Shown here: piece by piece, positions 31,190 through 42,959 of the stretch
Position numbering within the stretch: the stretch's first letter is position 1
How the letters are laid out: each line of letters opens with the position of its first letter
Assembly (NCBI GenBank): GCA_028583685.1
Contig: JAMXIF010000073.1
Location: 9,490,587 to 9,554,586 of the forward strand
Origin: Petaurus breviceps papuanus
Taxonomy: Eukaryota; Chordata; Mammalia; Diprotodontia; Petauridae
Direction of reading: 5' to 3'
DNA length: 64,000 nucleotides
The notes under the pieces: model-generated
Database searches by the model: none
The model's input: only the letters and a program-made list of their open reading frames with translations
What the model was told of the DNA's origin: nothing
Program-made: the position numbers and the translations under genes

Positions 31190-33170
31190 TTGCCTTCTGT
31201 AACTATAACATATATACCAATTTGCAGAGACCCATTGAAGAGATTCTCCCACCAGGACTCTCCCTCTTGGAAATCCTAGCAAGAATACACTGGAGAAAAA
31301 TAAGCATGTGGGTTTTTCCTTATTTTTTTTTCATAAAGACCATAATTATAGAGTCAGTTTTCCAAGTGTGTTTCCTTTACAAGTCAGACCAGTTCTTGTG
31401 AGATAACTTTTGAATGGTTGAATGCAAAACATTTATATCTGTTGTATTACTATACTCATTGTGAATATAGAAATTAATATGATCAGTATAGATTTTACTT
31501 TCATAGAATACTGGAGCCTAGCAATTTGTTTAGAGCAAAATATAGGAGTTGATTCATGTTCATTGTTTTTTCCCCTTTCAATCACTTACAGTGTTTGCTT
31601 CATTGTGACATGAGATCAGATAACTTATCTAAGATCCTTATGGGCTGCAGATCCTTGGTTAAGATTTTCCCGATAGCCTACAAATCCCTAGTAATTAGCC
31701 CAAGTGCTCAGGGTCTTTTGAGGAACGCTCTTCCTCTTTGGAGATTGTCTGAGTCTATTTTCCTTTTTAAGTTAGCCCAATTATCCTAATGAAGGCTAAG
31801 TTTGAACCTTCATTTGGATTCCTTATGTGTACAGGGAACCCCAGAGAAATTTAGGATGCCCTATGTTTTTCAGGTATCTTTTGAATGGTTGAATGCAAAA
31901 TGAATTTTCAGATGAATTTTTACTACCAATTTTCAACCCCCAAGTTTGAATACAGTTGGATTTAGGGCAGGAAAAGCATATTGGGGGCAGGTAAGAGCTT
32001 TAAATGTTAAAAGAAACATTTATAGTTAATGCCAGAGGCAATAGGAACACAGAGTTTATTGAGTAGAAAAGTGACAAGATTAGACATACAATTTAAGAAC
32101 ATCTCTTTTCCAACTGTATGGAGGATGGATTAGAGAGGGAAGATACTTAAGGCAGGGAGATTAATTAGGAGGATATTGATATAACTCAGGTAAGAGGTGA
32201 TAAGGGTCAGAACTAGGTGACAATCCTGGTGAAAGATCATGTTTCAAAAAAGAACAGTAGGTCCAAGAGCAGCTTTTCCATATATTTGCCCTGCTTCCTT
32301 CCATCTCCATCCCATCATGATTTGGGCCCTTCATTTCCAAAAGCTAGCCTTGTCCAACAGGCCACGCTCTTTCTTCCTCAAGTGTTTTTACAAATGCCTT
32401 TTCAACACAACATACACTTTGTCCACAAGACTTTTCTTCACCATTCCAGGCCTTTTTTAATTTTTCCCATAAAAATGAAAACCCCAAACCTCACACCTCA
32501 GGAATGTAAGCACCTTCTCAGCTGGGACATTTCATGTCTGAGTTATAATTTAGACCACTACTCCCTCAAGCTTATTTTTGTCCCTTATAGTGCTGACTAC
32601 ACTTCTGGCAGAGAAGAGATGATAAATAATAATAGTTTAAAAGGATAAACAAAAAATCCATTTCCCATTTAAATTCTCTCAGTCACATTTGGAGGTAATG
32701 TTTCAAAATATCTGGAGGGAGACTGCTGTTTTCTCATCCAAGAATCTCCATGTAGTTTTTATGGGTAACCACAAAGAGTGTTTTCCACATTCTTTTATCA
32801 GTATAAAATAAAATCTGTGACTTACTCAACCCTGGGTACTGTACTTTGAATGTAGCCTGTGCCTACACATGCACATTTTAGGAGAGGATGGCTACAGAAG
32901 TTTCCCTAGTTCTTAATGAACCTGATTTTTAAAAACTATACATCCATTCAAAGATCAATGAAATGCATGGACCACCATAAAACACAGAAGAAGCCCATGT
33001 AAACCATAGATCTCATCTGGGGCCATTTAACCATTCTTAGTGTTGTATGATACCACAAGCTGCCTAGAGAATTGGAAACTCTGGCTAATTTTGACATGAC
33101 CAAACTTTTTTCACTTAGTCATAATTATTTATTTGTCTGGTCTTATTGAAGCAGGAATAGTTAATTACAG
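31190..33170. other. Unassigned intergenic sequence, about 2 kb
   Basis: The longest stretch without a recognisable repeat. Open frames up to 143 codons (32217-32648) have no signal peptide, domain or splice context that I recognise, and a second frame overlaps it. It may hold old unnamed repeats. Confidence 0.35.
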
Positions 33171-33171
33171 G

Positions 33172-33400
33172 TTGTTGTTGAGTTGTTTCAGTCATGTCCA
33201 ACTCTTTGTGACCCTTTTTGGGGTTTTCTTGGCAAAGATACTGGAGTGATTTGCCATTTCCTTCTCCAGCTCATTTTATAGTCACAGACACTGAGGCAAA
33301 CAGGGTTAAGTGACTTGCCAAGGGTTACACAGCTAGTAAGTGTCTAAGTCCAGATTTGAACTCAGAAAGATGAGTCCTCCTGGCCTCAGATCTACATTGC
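33172..33400 (-). mobile_element. RTE-tailed SINE (MAR-type)
   Basis: 'tttcagtcatgtccaactct' tail, 'ggcaaagatactggagtgat', CORE and 'gatttgaactcagaaagatg' in antisense order. Confidence 0.8.
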
Positions 33401-33574
33401 AACTGTCTATACTGTCATAGTGTGAACCTCAAATCATCAGCTGTAAAACCTGGTGAATAGTAGACTATGGAGTCATGTCAGTGAATGGCGACACCTTCTG
33501 AAAAATGTAGACTTCTGTAGTTGCCCTATTTAGCAAGTCCTTACAACTTTGAAAATGTCTACCATATGGTAGTA

Positions 33575-33716
33575 TGATAGATGACATGGTGTTTGGAATC
33601 AGGAAGACTCATCACCATCAGGTCAAATCCAGCCTCAAACACTTACTAGCTGTGTGACCCCAGTCATTTGACCCTGTTTGCCTCAGTTACCTCATCTGTA
33701 AAATGAGCTAGAGAGT
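33575..33716 (+). mobile_element. CORE-SINE, partial
   Basis: 'ggaatcaggaagactcatca', 'cacttactagctgtgtgacc' and 'cctcatctgtaaaatgagct'. The 3' tail is missing where L1 sequence begins. Confidence 0.7.
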
Positions 33717-34385
33717 TATTCTTTCAAAAGTTGGGGCCTTTGGGTTTATCAAACAGTAGATTATAGGGACAGTTACTACTGTGCATTGTGTACCTAATCT
33801 CTTCCACTGATTCACCACTTTATTTCTTAGTCAATACCAAATTGTTCTGATAATTACCACTTCATAATACAGTTTGAGATCTGGTATGGCTAGGCTACCT
33901 TCCTTCACATTTTTTTCATTAATTCCTTTGATATTCCTCACCTTTTGTTCTTCCAGATGAATTTATTATTGCTATTATTATTTTTTCTAGCTCTATAGAA
34001 TAATTTTTGATAGTTTTGTATGGCACTCAAGTAAATTATTTTAGGTAGAATTGTCTTTTTTATTATAGGGTTTTGGCCTACCCATGAGCAATTGTTATTT
34101 TTCTAATTTGTCTTTATTTGTGTGAAAAGTGTTTTCTAATTTTGTGCTCATATAGTTTCCAGGTTTGTCTTGGTAGGTAGGCTCCCAAGTATTTGATATA
34201 GTCTATATTTATATTAAATTTAATTTTATCTATTTCTTGCTGCTGAACTTTGTTGGTCATATAAAGAAATGCTGTTGATTTATGTGGGTTTATTTTATAT
34301 CCTGCAACTTTGCTAAAGTTGTTAATTGTTTCAACCAATTTTTTAGTTGATTCTCTAATATTCTCTAAGTATACCATCATATCAT

Positions 34386-34921
34386 TGTAATGCGAATGTA
34401 AATTTTAAAGATCTTCCCTGCCCCTAGGCTAAAGTGCACCAGAAGCCTGGGGAGGGAGGCTTGTTTTTCAGAAGATACTTTTTGATTGGCCAGTGGGTCA
34501 AAAAGGTTGTTACATTCTCTGAGCCAGGAGAAGGCTATATAAGCACTGATGTGTAGCTTTGTTTTGGGACTCACTTTGAGAAGTGTTCTGTGATTTGATC
34601 TGAATTCTGGGAAGCCGTTGTTGAGAGTCCCCCGGCTTTGAAAAACCCAGAATGTGGAAACCCAGATGTTGACTGGGTATGGATGTAATGGTTGGACAGT
34701 TTGGAAATCTGTCTACTTGATGTTTCTGTCTTGATAATTATGCCTGTATACTTTGAGGTTCAGGGTGCTGACCTTTTCTCCTGAACAAAGTAAATGATAT
34801 ATGTCTGACTGATTAAAGTAAGCTTGTTAACCCATTTTGAGTTGCTTTCCTTTAACAAAGCAGATCCAAGAACCTGTGGTAGCTGCAAACCCTGAGGATG
34901 CTTGGGGTGCTTGCTGCTACA
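34386..34921 (+). mobile_element. Solo LTR, family A (ERV fossil) inside L1 ORF2
   Basis: 536 bp, 'tgtaatgcgaatg' to 'tgctgctaca', TATA-like 'ctatataagc' at about 34534. Perfect 5-bp duplication 'atcat' at 34381-34385 and 34922-34926. Full-length relative of 23399-23928. It is younger than the L1 copy it interrupts. No internal virus sequence remains. Confidence 0.9.
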
Positions 34922-34963
34922 ATCATATACAAAGAGTGATAGCTTTGTTTCCTCATCACCTAT

Positions 34964-35138
34964 TTTTTTTTTTTTTTGCTTTTTGGAGGGGGAAGAGGTA
35001 GGGCAATTGGGGTTAAGTGACTTGCCCAAGGTCACATGGCTAGTTTTTGTGTTACGTGCCTGAGGACGCATTTGAACTCACTCAGGTCCTTCTGACTCCA
35101 GGGTTCGTGTTCTATTCACTGCGCCACCTAGCTGCCCC
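34964..35138 (-). mobile_element. tRNA-headed CORE-SINE inside L1 ORF2
   Basis: Poly-T side, 'ggttaagtgacttgcccaag', head 'cgccacctagctgcccc'. Flanks 'cctcatcacctat' and 'cctcattgcctat' form the target duplication. Confidence 0.85.
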
Positions 35139-35529
35139 CCTCATTGCCTATTCTAATTCTTTTAATTTCTATTTCTTCTCTTAGTGCTACAGCTAACATT
35201 TCTAGAACAATATTGAATAATAGTGGCAATAATGGGCATCCCTTCTTCACTCCTGATCTTATTAGTAAAGCTTCTAGCTTATCCTTATTACAGACAATGC
35301 TTGCTGGTTTTAGATAGGTACTATTTATCCTTTTAAGGAAAGCTCCATTTGTTCCTATGCTCTCTAGTGTTTTTAATAAGAATGAATGTTGTGTTTTGTC
35401 AAAAGCTTTTTCTGCTTTGGTGATATAATCATATGATTTCTGTTAGTTTTGTTGTTGATAGAGTCAATTATACCGATAGTTTTCCTAATAATGAACCAGC
35501 CCTGCATTCCTGGTATAAATTCCATAGGG

Positions 35530-36474
35530 ATAATAATTATTTTAGCCTTTTAACAATAGTGTAGTTTGTAGGACACTGGGATAAAAACAATGGAGGTAAG
35601 AGACTTCTGTGGGAGAAGTAAAGGGAAGGTCTCCCTCTGCAACATGAAAGGAAAGGATAACACTTTGTGGGAGAGAAGGCATATGTTTACAATAAGAAAC
35701 ATTGCCTTAATTATGTTTTTCTCTCCTAGAAAGAATTTATTCATTAGAAGATTTTTCCTCTTCATGAAAGCATTATACTTCCCAGGACAATATCCCACCA
35801 CAGAAGAAAGGATATATAAATTCCCAAGGGACACTAATTCCCAGGGCATTCTGGGTGGTCACAGAACCTAAGATAGGATAGCATGGCTTTAGGACCAGAG
35901 ATCTGATTATGTTAAGGGCAGGTAGTTGGACTGAGTCTTATGATGTAGGACACAAGAGTGACTCCCATCCCACAAGAATGATTCCATCTAATATTGCTTC
36001 CTTCTTGAATTAATATTTATAAAGATAATGCATTGTGGCAATGAGGATGAGATAAATTCTGCAAAGACAATTACATAGATATCAGATGAGCCTGGTCAGC
36101 AAACACTAAGGGTGACTTTCTGTGTTAGAATGCAATGGAAACTTCCATAGTTCTTTCTCTCTCAGAATTGTAGCTACAGTTCTAGGGTGTGGGAAAACCA
36201 TTCTCAAGTCATATATTTGCTATCTGGCATAAGACTCTTTTGTGACTGTGCTGAAATCCACCCCTCACCATTAGGAGCTATGACTCACTATCAGAAGAAC
36301 ATGGCTGAAGGGAAAGACACAAGGTAAGAACCAAACTTATTTAACCAAAGTTCGGTCAATAAATTGCAAGCAATTTTTGCTATGCTAATCTGTTAACCCC
36401 AAATTTTCCTTTATAGTGTTTTTCAATGTAATAGGGATACATATAAATCTTCCTCTTAAATTAAAAAAAGCTGT
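35530..36474. other. Unassigned intergenic sequence
   Basis: A pair of overlapping frames on opposite strands (about 95 codons each at 35.55-35.87 kb) with no family features. No repeat recognised. Confidence 0.35.
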
Positions 36475-36575
36475 TTCTCCTTGGTCAAATCTCTTTTCCT
36501 CTATGGGCCTCAGGGAGGGGATGGGATTAGATCCTTTGCAACTCTAAATTTCTGATCTGTGACCTGATGGTTGGA
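36475..36575 (+). mobile_element. MIR-type SINE 3' part
   Basis: 'tctatgggcctcagggaggg', 'gggattagatcctttgcaac' and 'tctaaatttctgatctgtga' follow MIR order. Confidence 0.5.
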
Positions 36576-36579
36576 GAAG

Positions 36580-37060
36580 CCTGTCTTCATAGTACTTCAT
36601 GTGAAAGGGACCTATGGATTTAATTTACAGAAAGCTTGATATGAATTAAGAAAAGTAGAAGTCATGTTCAGAGTAAAAATGACCATTCTGCATTGAAGAT
36701 AAATCTGAATTTATGTGTTCAGTTCTGTCCTTCACATTTTATTTTCTGTTTTGGAGGCAATCAGGGTTAAGTGACTTGCCTAGGGTCATACTAACAAATG
36801 TCTAAAGTTGGATTCAAACTCAGGATCCTCTTGACTGCAGGGGCAGTGCTCTATCCATTGTGCTACCTGGCTGCCACTGTCCTTCACATTCTAAGAGTGA
36901 CATTGACAAGTTGGAGTTCATTTGGTTGTGACAAGGATAGTGAAGGTTCTAGAAAATATGTCATGGGAAACATAGCTGAAAGAACTATGAATGTTTATTT
37001 TAAAGAAGAAAAGATCTAGGAAGGAAAAGATTGCTGACTTAAAAAATTCTAAAAATTGTC
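36580..37060 (+). mobile_element. CR1/L3-type LINE fragment
   Basis: 'gaaagggacctatggattta', 'atgtgttcagttctgtcctt', 'cattgacaagttggagttca', 'gaaaatatgtcatgggaaac' and 'gctgaaagaactatgaatgt' follow the CR1/L3 reverse transcriptase C-terminus and 3' end. A SINE interrupts it at 36741-36877. Confidence 0.65.
36741..36877 (-). mobile_element. CORE-SINE in CR1/L3
   Basis: 'gttaagtgacttgcctaggg' CORE, head 'tgtgctacctggctgcc'. Target duplication 'ctgtccttcacatt' on both sides (about 36725 and 36878). Confidence 0.85.
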
Positions 37061-37124
37061 ATTTAGAAGAAAAATTGTTCTTAGTCTGCTTGAATTTAAA
37101 GAAACAAAGATAAGAGCTAGAAGA

Positions 37125-37240
37125 CAGTGGGAAGAATGTCAGATTTAGAGTCAGGGGTCTGGGTTCAAATCTTATTTTTGTCACCTACTGCTTGTGTGAA
37201 CTTGAGAGGAAATCATTTAATCTCTCTAGATTTTTCTTTT
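37125..37240 (+). mobile_element. MIR-type SINE fragment
   Basis: 'ttagagtcaggggtctgggt', 'tcaaatcttatttttgtcac' and 'tgtgtgaacttgagaggaaa'. Confidence 0.6.
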
Positions 37241-37569
37241 TTTCTTCCTCTTATACTATATTATTAATCTAATTTATTTTCTCTAGGGGTCCAGGGTGCT
37301 TGGTACATTTTTAAAGAGGCAGTCAGGAAAGAGGATTTTCACTATAGCCTTATTCACCTGCCTCTCCATTCCTCTCTATCAGCCAAGACTGGAAAAGGGG
37401 GGTTGGCTCAGAAAGTCTTGTTCTTGGTCCCACCCCAGGGACATAAGAGTAGACTGCCACAGTTGCTCTTCTGGAACATGGTATACTACTCACAAAGTTT
37501 TCTATGTACTTGAAACATGATCAGGTCATGGAGTGTGCTTGGGTAGATCCATATATCTATATACCCTAG

Positions 37570-38935
37570 GCCAAACATCTCTAAACTCCTTTGGTCATGT
37601 ACTTCTATTGGTTAAAAAAATGTTGAACTTTAATGTCTGGCTAATATATACATATTTACTTATAAATTATACAAGGTACTCTTATGCTAATATACTATGC
37701 AAATTATAAAACACATGCATAGAAATTTTAAAGAATGAAATAAACAGTACTTACAAATAATTTTTAGTTTAACAGTTGCTTTCACTAAAATATTATTATT
37801 TGTGAATTTATAATCAATTATTACTAACATTTCAGTAAGAATAATGTGCCTGCATATGATTCGTTATTTTGGAAAATATTGTTTTAACCCTCTGTGATAC
37901 AGTGATCTAAGGTTTGGTTCTAAATTCTATTTATTTTTGATACTTGGCTTTAATACTTCTCATATCTGAAAAATATGTCCCACACAGGCACATAGATCCA
38001 AATGGAAGAAGCACATTGTTAGCTAACTAAATGCCAATACTTATTTTTCAAGTCTATCCACCAATTGTGCAATGTTGTTTGCTGAAATTCAGTTAGTAAA
38101 TTTCTTCCTTGATGTCAATTTCTTACAAACCAATTGGAAGGTTTTGCCTTTTTGTATTTTTCACAATTGTGTTTGAAAGCCACTGAAATTCTTCATTTGA
38201 AAGATTTTTTATAAACAGAAAATTCTGTTTCCAAGCTTTTAAAGAGTGCAGATGTGAGAGTTTTTATAGGTGACACACTTGCATCGTTTTTGGCAACAAA
38301 ATCACCCAACAATGGAAACATTTCTAAACATAAAAATATTCTTTCCACAGCACCAGTTCTTTCTTAAAAGTAGTTGCTTTCTAGTTCATTGTTAAAATAC
38401 AAACTTTACCTTGAAGGAACAGATTAAGTGTGGAGTGCTTTCAAATATTTTCTCCCTAGCTTATTGTCATCCCAGAAAAGGCAGGCATATTTGGGACACT
38501 TGTCTTTCTGTAAAATGGAAAAGCATAACTCTTCTTCAAGTCTAACATCTCTTTTAAGCATTTTGCTTGAGCCCTCAACCTCTGTGTGATACAGAAAAAA
38601 GTTCACGGTCACTCATCACTCCATGCGATTTCTTGTCTGATCTAATTAGATAGTCATTATCTTGACTGTTTAATGTGACTGGCAATGAGCGTGAACAGGA
38701 AGAGATGAGACAACTGTCATTTCTTCTTATTTGTGTTTCCATTATTATGGTTTCTTCACAAGAATCTTTTTAAAGATACTTGCACATTTTATAAGGATTA
38801 ATTTACTTAAAATTAGGCAATGTAATCCCTAATCACACTTAAAGGGTTCACATAAACTGCAATACAACACAGGGTACCGAAAATGAACCCATGAGTAGTG
38901 AAGCCAAGGCACATTGATAATTCCTCCCTGGTAAC
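37570..38935 (-). mobile_element. hAT-superfamily (Charlie/ZBED-like) DNA transposon fossil
   Basis: On the minus strand, 38612-38424 encodes 'FLYHTEVEGSSKMLKRDVRL' and 'YACLFWDDNKLGRKYL', close to the hAT pattern LxHTEVRWLSRGxVLxRxFELRxE. Downstream, in shifting frames, come phrases like 'FKKELVLWKEYF' and 'LTSALFKSLETEF'. The hAT dimerisation region and an AT-rich 3' UTR follow, down to about 37570. Several frameshifts and stops. I did not identify the terminal inverted repeats or the 8-bp duplication, so the ends are approximate. Confidence 0.65.
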
Positions 38936-38942
38936 CTTCACC

Positions 38943-39085
38943 TTTTTTCTTTTTCTTTGGAGGCAGTTGGGTATAAGTGACTTGCCCAGGGTCATACAGC
39001 TAGTAAGTATTTGAAGGCAGATTTGAACCCAGGTCCTCCTGACTGCTGAGCTGAGTCTCTATCCACTGCGCCACTTAGTTTCCCT
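38943..39085 (-). mobile_element. CORE-SINE
   Basis: 'gtgacttgcccagggtcata' CORE, 'gatttgaacccaggtcctcc', head 'ctgcgccacttagtttccc'. Flanks 'ggtaaccttcacc' and 'agtaaccatctcc' look like a decayed target duplication. Confidence 0.8.
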
Positions 39086-39089
39086 CACA

Positions 39090-40365
39090 GTAACCATCTC
39101 CATGAAGAATATATGGTACATGACACATGACATGTGAGGTCATGTGTGAATGAGGATGCCAGTGTCAATCCACATATTAAAATATTAGTAAAACTTCATT
39201 TCTTTCTTTTAAAAAAATCCATTAGAAATAGAAGTTCTAATATCTTACCACATCCCAATAGATTGCCTTGCAGACTCTACCCTGGAGATCTCTGCCATAA
39301 AAATTAGTGGCACTTCCTTCTAGAGAAAAGTAGAGCTAAGGAGAGAAGATATAGAGAGATAGAGAGAGCAAAGCATTTAGCACGTCCCCCCTCCCACTCC
39401 CCCCACCATATCCCAAAGCACGGGACTCCCTTGTGAATAGTTCTCAGTGCCACCTGGTGGTTAAATAGGTATTTGTTGAATGGGGCTATTATCTTTTATT
39501 TATTGTTATTTTTATTGTTGTGGTTGCCGTTATAACAAAAATGTCAGCAACCTATGATATTGTACGCACTGATAGTAGATAGAATTATCTTGAGCAGCAC
39601 CCACACTGCTGACCAGGAGTCAATTTTGAGCCAGACCTTTCTCTGAGACAGCTGTAATCAGAGTCCACAGAAGGGAGACAGGAGAGTCCTCAGTGTTTTG
39701 GGGTCTTTGCTAAGGCCCTACTACAAGGAGGTTTCTTCTTTCCTGAGAATCTGTCCTCAAGGCCAGTCATCTAAGGTGTTCAGTGTTTTTAATAGTTTAG
39801 AACCACAGATTTTCAAAACTGGTAGGAACCTCAGACTATGTTGTGCAATCCCTTTGTTCTCCATGTAAAATGTTGAACAAGAGGAATCTGATCAACTCCA
39901 CAAAGTTAAAAGGATGAGGGCCTTGCCAGGGACTTTATATCTCTTAGCTAAGGATTTCGACATGTTCGTTAATACTTTGTTGACATTATTATAACAAATT
40001 TAAATTTAAAAAAAGGAAAAAAAGCAAAAAACCAAAGCATGATGCTTGCTATTGTAATAATCAATCTTGGTTCCAGAGAAAAGATGAGGAAATTTACCTC
40101 CCTCTTTTCATTGCTGAGGTTGGGTGACTATGGATATGGAATGTTGTACATGATGTCATCAGGTAACAGTAGAAACTTTAATGAATTAACCCAGAACAAA
40201 TGGGTCCATTTCCTGACAATGGGACCCTGAGTAAGTCCTTTCATGTCTCATAGACTTGGTTTTCTCTTTTGTTTATAATCCATAGTCCACCACCAGAGCC
40301 TTTGGCTTTGAATGCACCAGACTTAGTCTTGGTAGGACTGTTCCTCAAGTCAAAAGACTATAGAT
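39090..40365. other. Mostly unassigned intergenic sequence
   Basis: A weak antisense MIR-like stretch lies at 39790-39860 ('cagattttcaaaactggtag'). Otherwise nothing recognised. Confidence 0.35.
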
Positions 40366-40369
40366 TTAG

Positions 40370-40541
40370 AGTGGGGCCATCTCTGATCTTGCTGCTAGAT
40401 TCAGATGACTCCAGAGGAAAAAGTGAGGCTGGCAACTTTGCACAGCCCTCCTTCACTTAAATCCAATGCACTTGGAAGTCATGGCATCATCTTCCTGATG
40501 TTATGGTCCTCTTTGAGAACATAGGACAAGCGAAAACAACA
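40370..40541 (+). mobile_element. Dispersed CAA-tailed repeat, family U copy 2
   Basis: 'gatgactccagaggaaaaag', 'gcaactttgcacagccctcc', 'cttaaatccaatgcacttgg', 'gatgttatggtcctctttga', ending 'agcgaaaacaac'. Same element as 6823-7009. Confidence 0.65.
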
Positions 40542-40710
40542 TGGATTTAGAACTGGAAGGGCCCTTAGTGGTCATGTAATCCAGTCATGAGGGATGAGGA
40601 AACCTAGGGAGATTAAGTAACTTGCCCAAGGTCACACATAGTAAGTGGATGAGCCAGGAGAATTTGAACCCTGGTTCTCTGACTCTAAATCCACCTCTCT
40701 GTCTTTTTGA
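40542..40710 (-). mobile_element. MIR-type SINE
   Basis: 'gaactggaagggcccttagt', 'gatgaggaaacctagggaga', 'taacttgcccaaggtcacac' and 'tgaaccctggttctctgact' in antisense MIR order. Confidence 0.75.
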
Positions 40711-40747
40711 CTCATTTTGATCTCACCCAGATTTTCCTCTGGGAACC

Positions 40748-41231
40748 TGTAACACCAAGGCAATATTCACAGCACCAACGGTGACTATGAACATGCCAGC
40801 CTAGTTCTAAATTGCAAAATTTAACAACTCTCCATATAGAAGACAGAAGCAAAACATTTATTCAGACACCAGAAAGTCAAATTCCAACACCAGAAAACTG
40901 AATCCATCATAGCAACAAAGAAGTAAAAAACCTTTATCACTGCAGGGAGCAACACCATCCCAAAGCACCCCCCCCCCCCTTGCTGGGGCCTTCCCACAAA
41001 CAAACACTCGCCACCCTAGCTCTCTGCTTGCCTGTGTCTTCTCTCCCTCCACCGTAACTGCTCTGACTGCTTTCCTGCTCCACCCCTTTCTGCTCTATCT
41101 GTTCAGCAAACCCTTCCCACCGCAGCTTCCATGTGATTATATTGGGCCTATTAAGGGGCAAGGAAGATCTTCCAATTCCCTTAGGCTTTTTAAGGGGAAG
41201 GAAAGATCTTCCAATTCCCATTACCATTACA
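40748..41231 (-). mobile_element. Solo LTR, family A-related (ERV fossil)
   Basis: 484 bp, 'tgtaacaccaaggc' to 'cccattaccattaca'. It matches the reverse complement of 45031-45492 over most of its length. The borders 'gaacc' and 'gacct' are only weakly alike. No internal virus sequence on either side. Confidence 0.8.
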
Positions 41232-42540
41232 GACCTCACAATATAACTTGTGTCTAGATCTCCACAGATGTATTTTACCTTATGGAATATGCAAAACAAT
41301 ACAAATAACAACACAATAGGTCATAAATAGTCAAGACAGTTCTTTTCTTTTTGGCAAAGCCCACCTTCTACCCCCAGATCTCCAGACATATTACTACCTT
41401 AAAGGTTGGACTTTTCCTTATAAGAAACATGTGTTTATGAGTACTATAGTAGATACTTCTCCAACATGCTAGTGAATCCCACCTTCACCCTTGGGACCTA
41501 TCCATGCCTCTAGTTTTAACCTAAAGGTTTGAACTCTTCTCAGGAGGAAAATGAACTTGAGTTTACTAAAGAGGCAAGTCAATCCATTCCCATTGAACTT
41601 TCATAGCTAAATATTGAATAATTAAATAACTAATGGTCATACAGGTCTAAATTTTTACCCTCCATCCCCTAACTCAAGCCTTTCAAGTCCCTTCTTGCTG
41701 CTGTCATGTACTGATCTTCTTCTTAACTAGAGGCTGGTGTTGTAAAGGAATTCTTCCTTCTATCTTCAGAAAGTGAAGTCTCCAGGAATTCCCCATACAG
41801 GAGGCTGGTTCTTCTTCTAGGACACTAAGGCTAAGAGATTCTGCCACTGCCTCTAGCTGCCTCTCTCCTCTTGAGAACACATGCAGTTATCATGTGCTTC
41901 TGCTTTGTTGTATCTCTGAGGCTGCCATTTTGTAGCTCTTGGTGAAAAGTTTGTGTAAACAGTCTGACTCTGCCTCCACACCTCCCTCATTTGTTTTATT
42001 AATTCTCTCTTTCTTGTTTTTGGATACTTTCATGTTTTCTAACATCTCTGTCACTTTCTATTTACTCTACATTGTTTCCCCAAAACACATACACACACCT
42101 TTTAACAAATCAAGCAAAAAACCCCAACACATTGCTCAGATCTGAAAATGTAGGCCTCATTCTGGGCCTTTAATACACTCTGGGTCTATCGAGAGGTGAG
42201 AGGTATGCTTCACCATGAGCCTTTTGGAGTCATGGTGGGATTCTGGGAAGATGGTAGAGTAGGTCAGAAATTTCCCAGTTCTCCAGATTTCCTCCACAGA
42301 CAGAAAATCTCCATGAAATGAATGTCGAGCAGTAAAAAATAAAACAACTTACTTCCTAAGACAACTTGAAAAGACCTCAGAAAGGACAGGGCCTACCGGG
42401 CCTGAGGTTTGGCCAGAGTGAAATGTAGACAACTCCAGGTCAGCTGCACTGAATTAACAGACAATACACCTTGCGGTTCTGGTTGGTCTCATTGTTATCT
42501 TCTGTCATGTTTTTGTGGACATTATGTGAATTGTTTTCCT
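41232..42540. other. Unassigned intergenic sequence
   Basis: Nothing recognised. One short HAL1/L1-5'UTR-like phrase ('gggaagatggtagagtaggt') at about 42245 could be a decayed L1 5' end. Confidence 0.35.
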
Positions 42541-42544
42541 GTTT

Positions 42545-42957
42545 CTGTCAGTCAAGAAGGAAGGAAACAAGCATTAATTGAACCTCTGCTATGTGTCAGG
42601 CTCTGTGCTAAGCAATCTTACAAATATTATCTCTTTTGATTCTGACAACAACCCTGAGAGTTGTGATTATTATCCTCAGATTCTATTATTATCCCCATTT
42701 TACTGTTGAGGAAACTGAAGCAAACAGGTTAAATGACTTGCCTGGTCACTGGATTTTGATAACTCTGGAAGAGAGAGTAAGGTCGGCCATTTTGTGCAAG
42801 TCTGCTTCACCGAAATCCAATTCACGTACAAGTCAAGACATCTTCCTGTGATGTCACTGGTCTTTTTCAAAAACAAAGGACAAGCAACAGCAACAGTTAG
42901 TAAGGCTGGACTCAGACTTGCAGGCCCATCACTTTATCTACTGGGTCACTTAGTGTC
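42545..42957 (-). mobile_element. THER1/MIR-type SINE, split by family U
   Basis: 'gctatgtgtcaggctctgtg', 'cttttgattctgacaacaac' and 'ttactgttgaggaaactgaa' on the left; 'agttagtaaggctggactca' and 'tctactgggtcacttagtgt' on the right. The CAA-tailed repeat sits at 42738-42893. Confidence 0.7.
42738..42893 (+). mobile_element. Dispersed CAA-tailed repeat, family U copy 3
   Basis: 'gataactctggaagagagag', 'accgaaatccaattcacgta', 'gtgatgtcactggtcttttt' and tail 'acaagcaacagcaacag'. It is inserted into a THER1/MIR SINE, so its borders are fairly well defined here. Confidence 0.7.
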
Positions 42958-42959
42958 CT

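Larger units (their letters stand above)
33733..35525 (-). mobile_element. L1 ORF2 fragment, antisense, with LTR and SINE insertions
   Basis: Reverse transcriptase part of L1 ORF2, read on the minus strand. It aligns with the 17.6-18.5 kb region ('gttgttaattgtttcaacca', 'gtgggtttattttatatcct', 'tatcctgcaactttgctaaa'). A frame at 34380-34114 encodes 'MMVYLENIRESTKKLVETIN'. It is interrupted by a solo LTR (34386-34921) and a SINE (34964-35138). Both 5' and 3' parts are missing. It is more decayed than the 14-22 kb L1. Confidence 0.8.

Noticed and set aside
32217-32648. 143-codon frame as a possible host gene
   Set aside because: No domain, signal peptide or splice context that I recognise. Another frame overlaps it and the composition is ordinary. 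Its length is not remarkable for this much sequence.
40821-41314. Gly-rich 125-codon minus-strand frame
   Set aside because: It lies across a solo LTR border and includes a C-run. No protein family.
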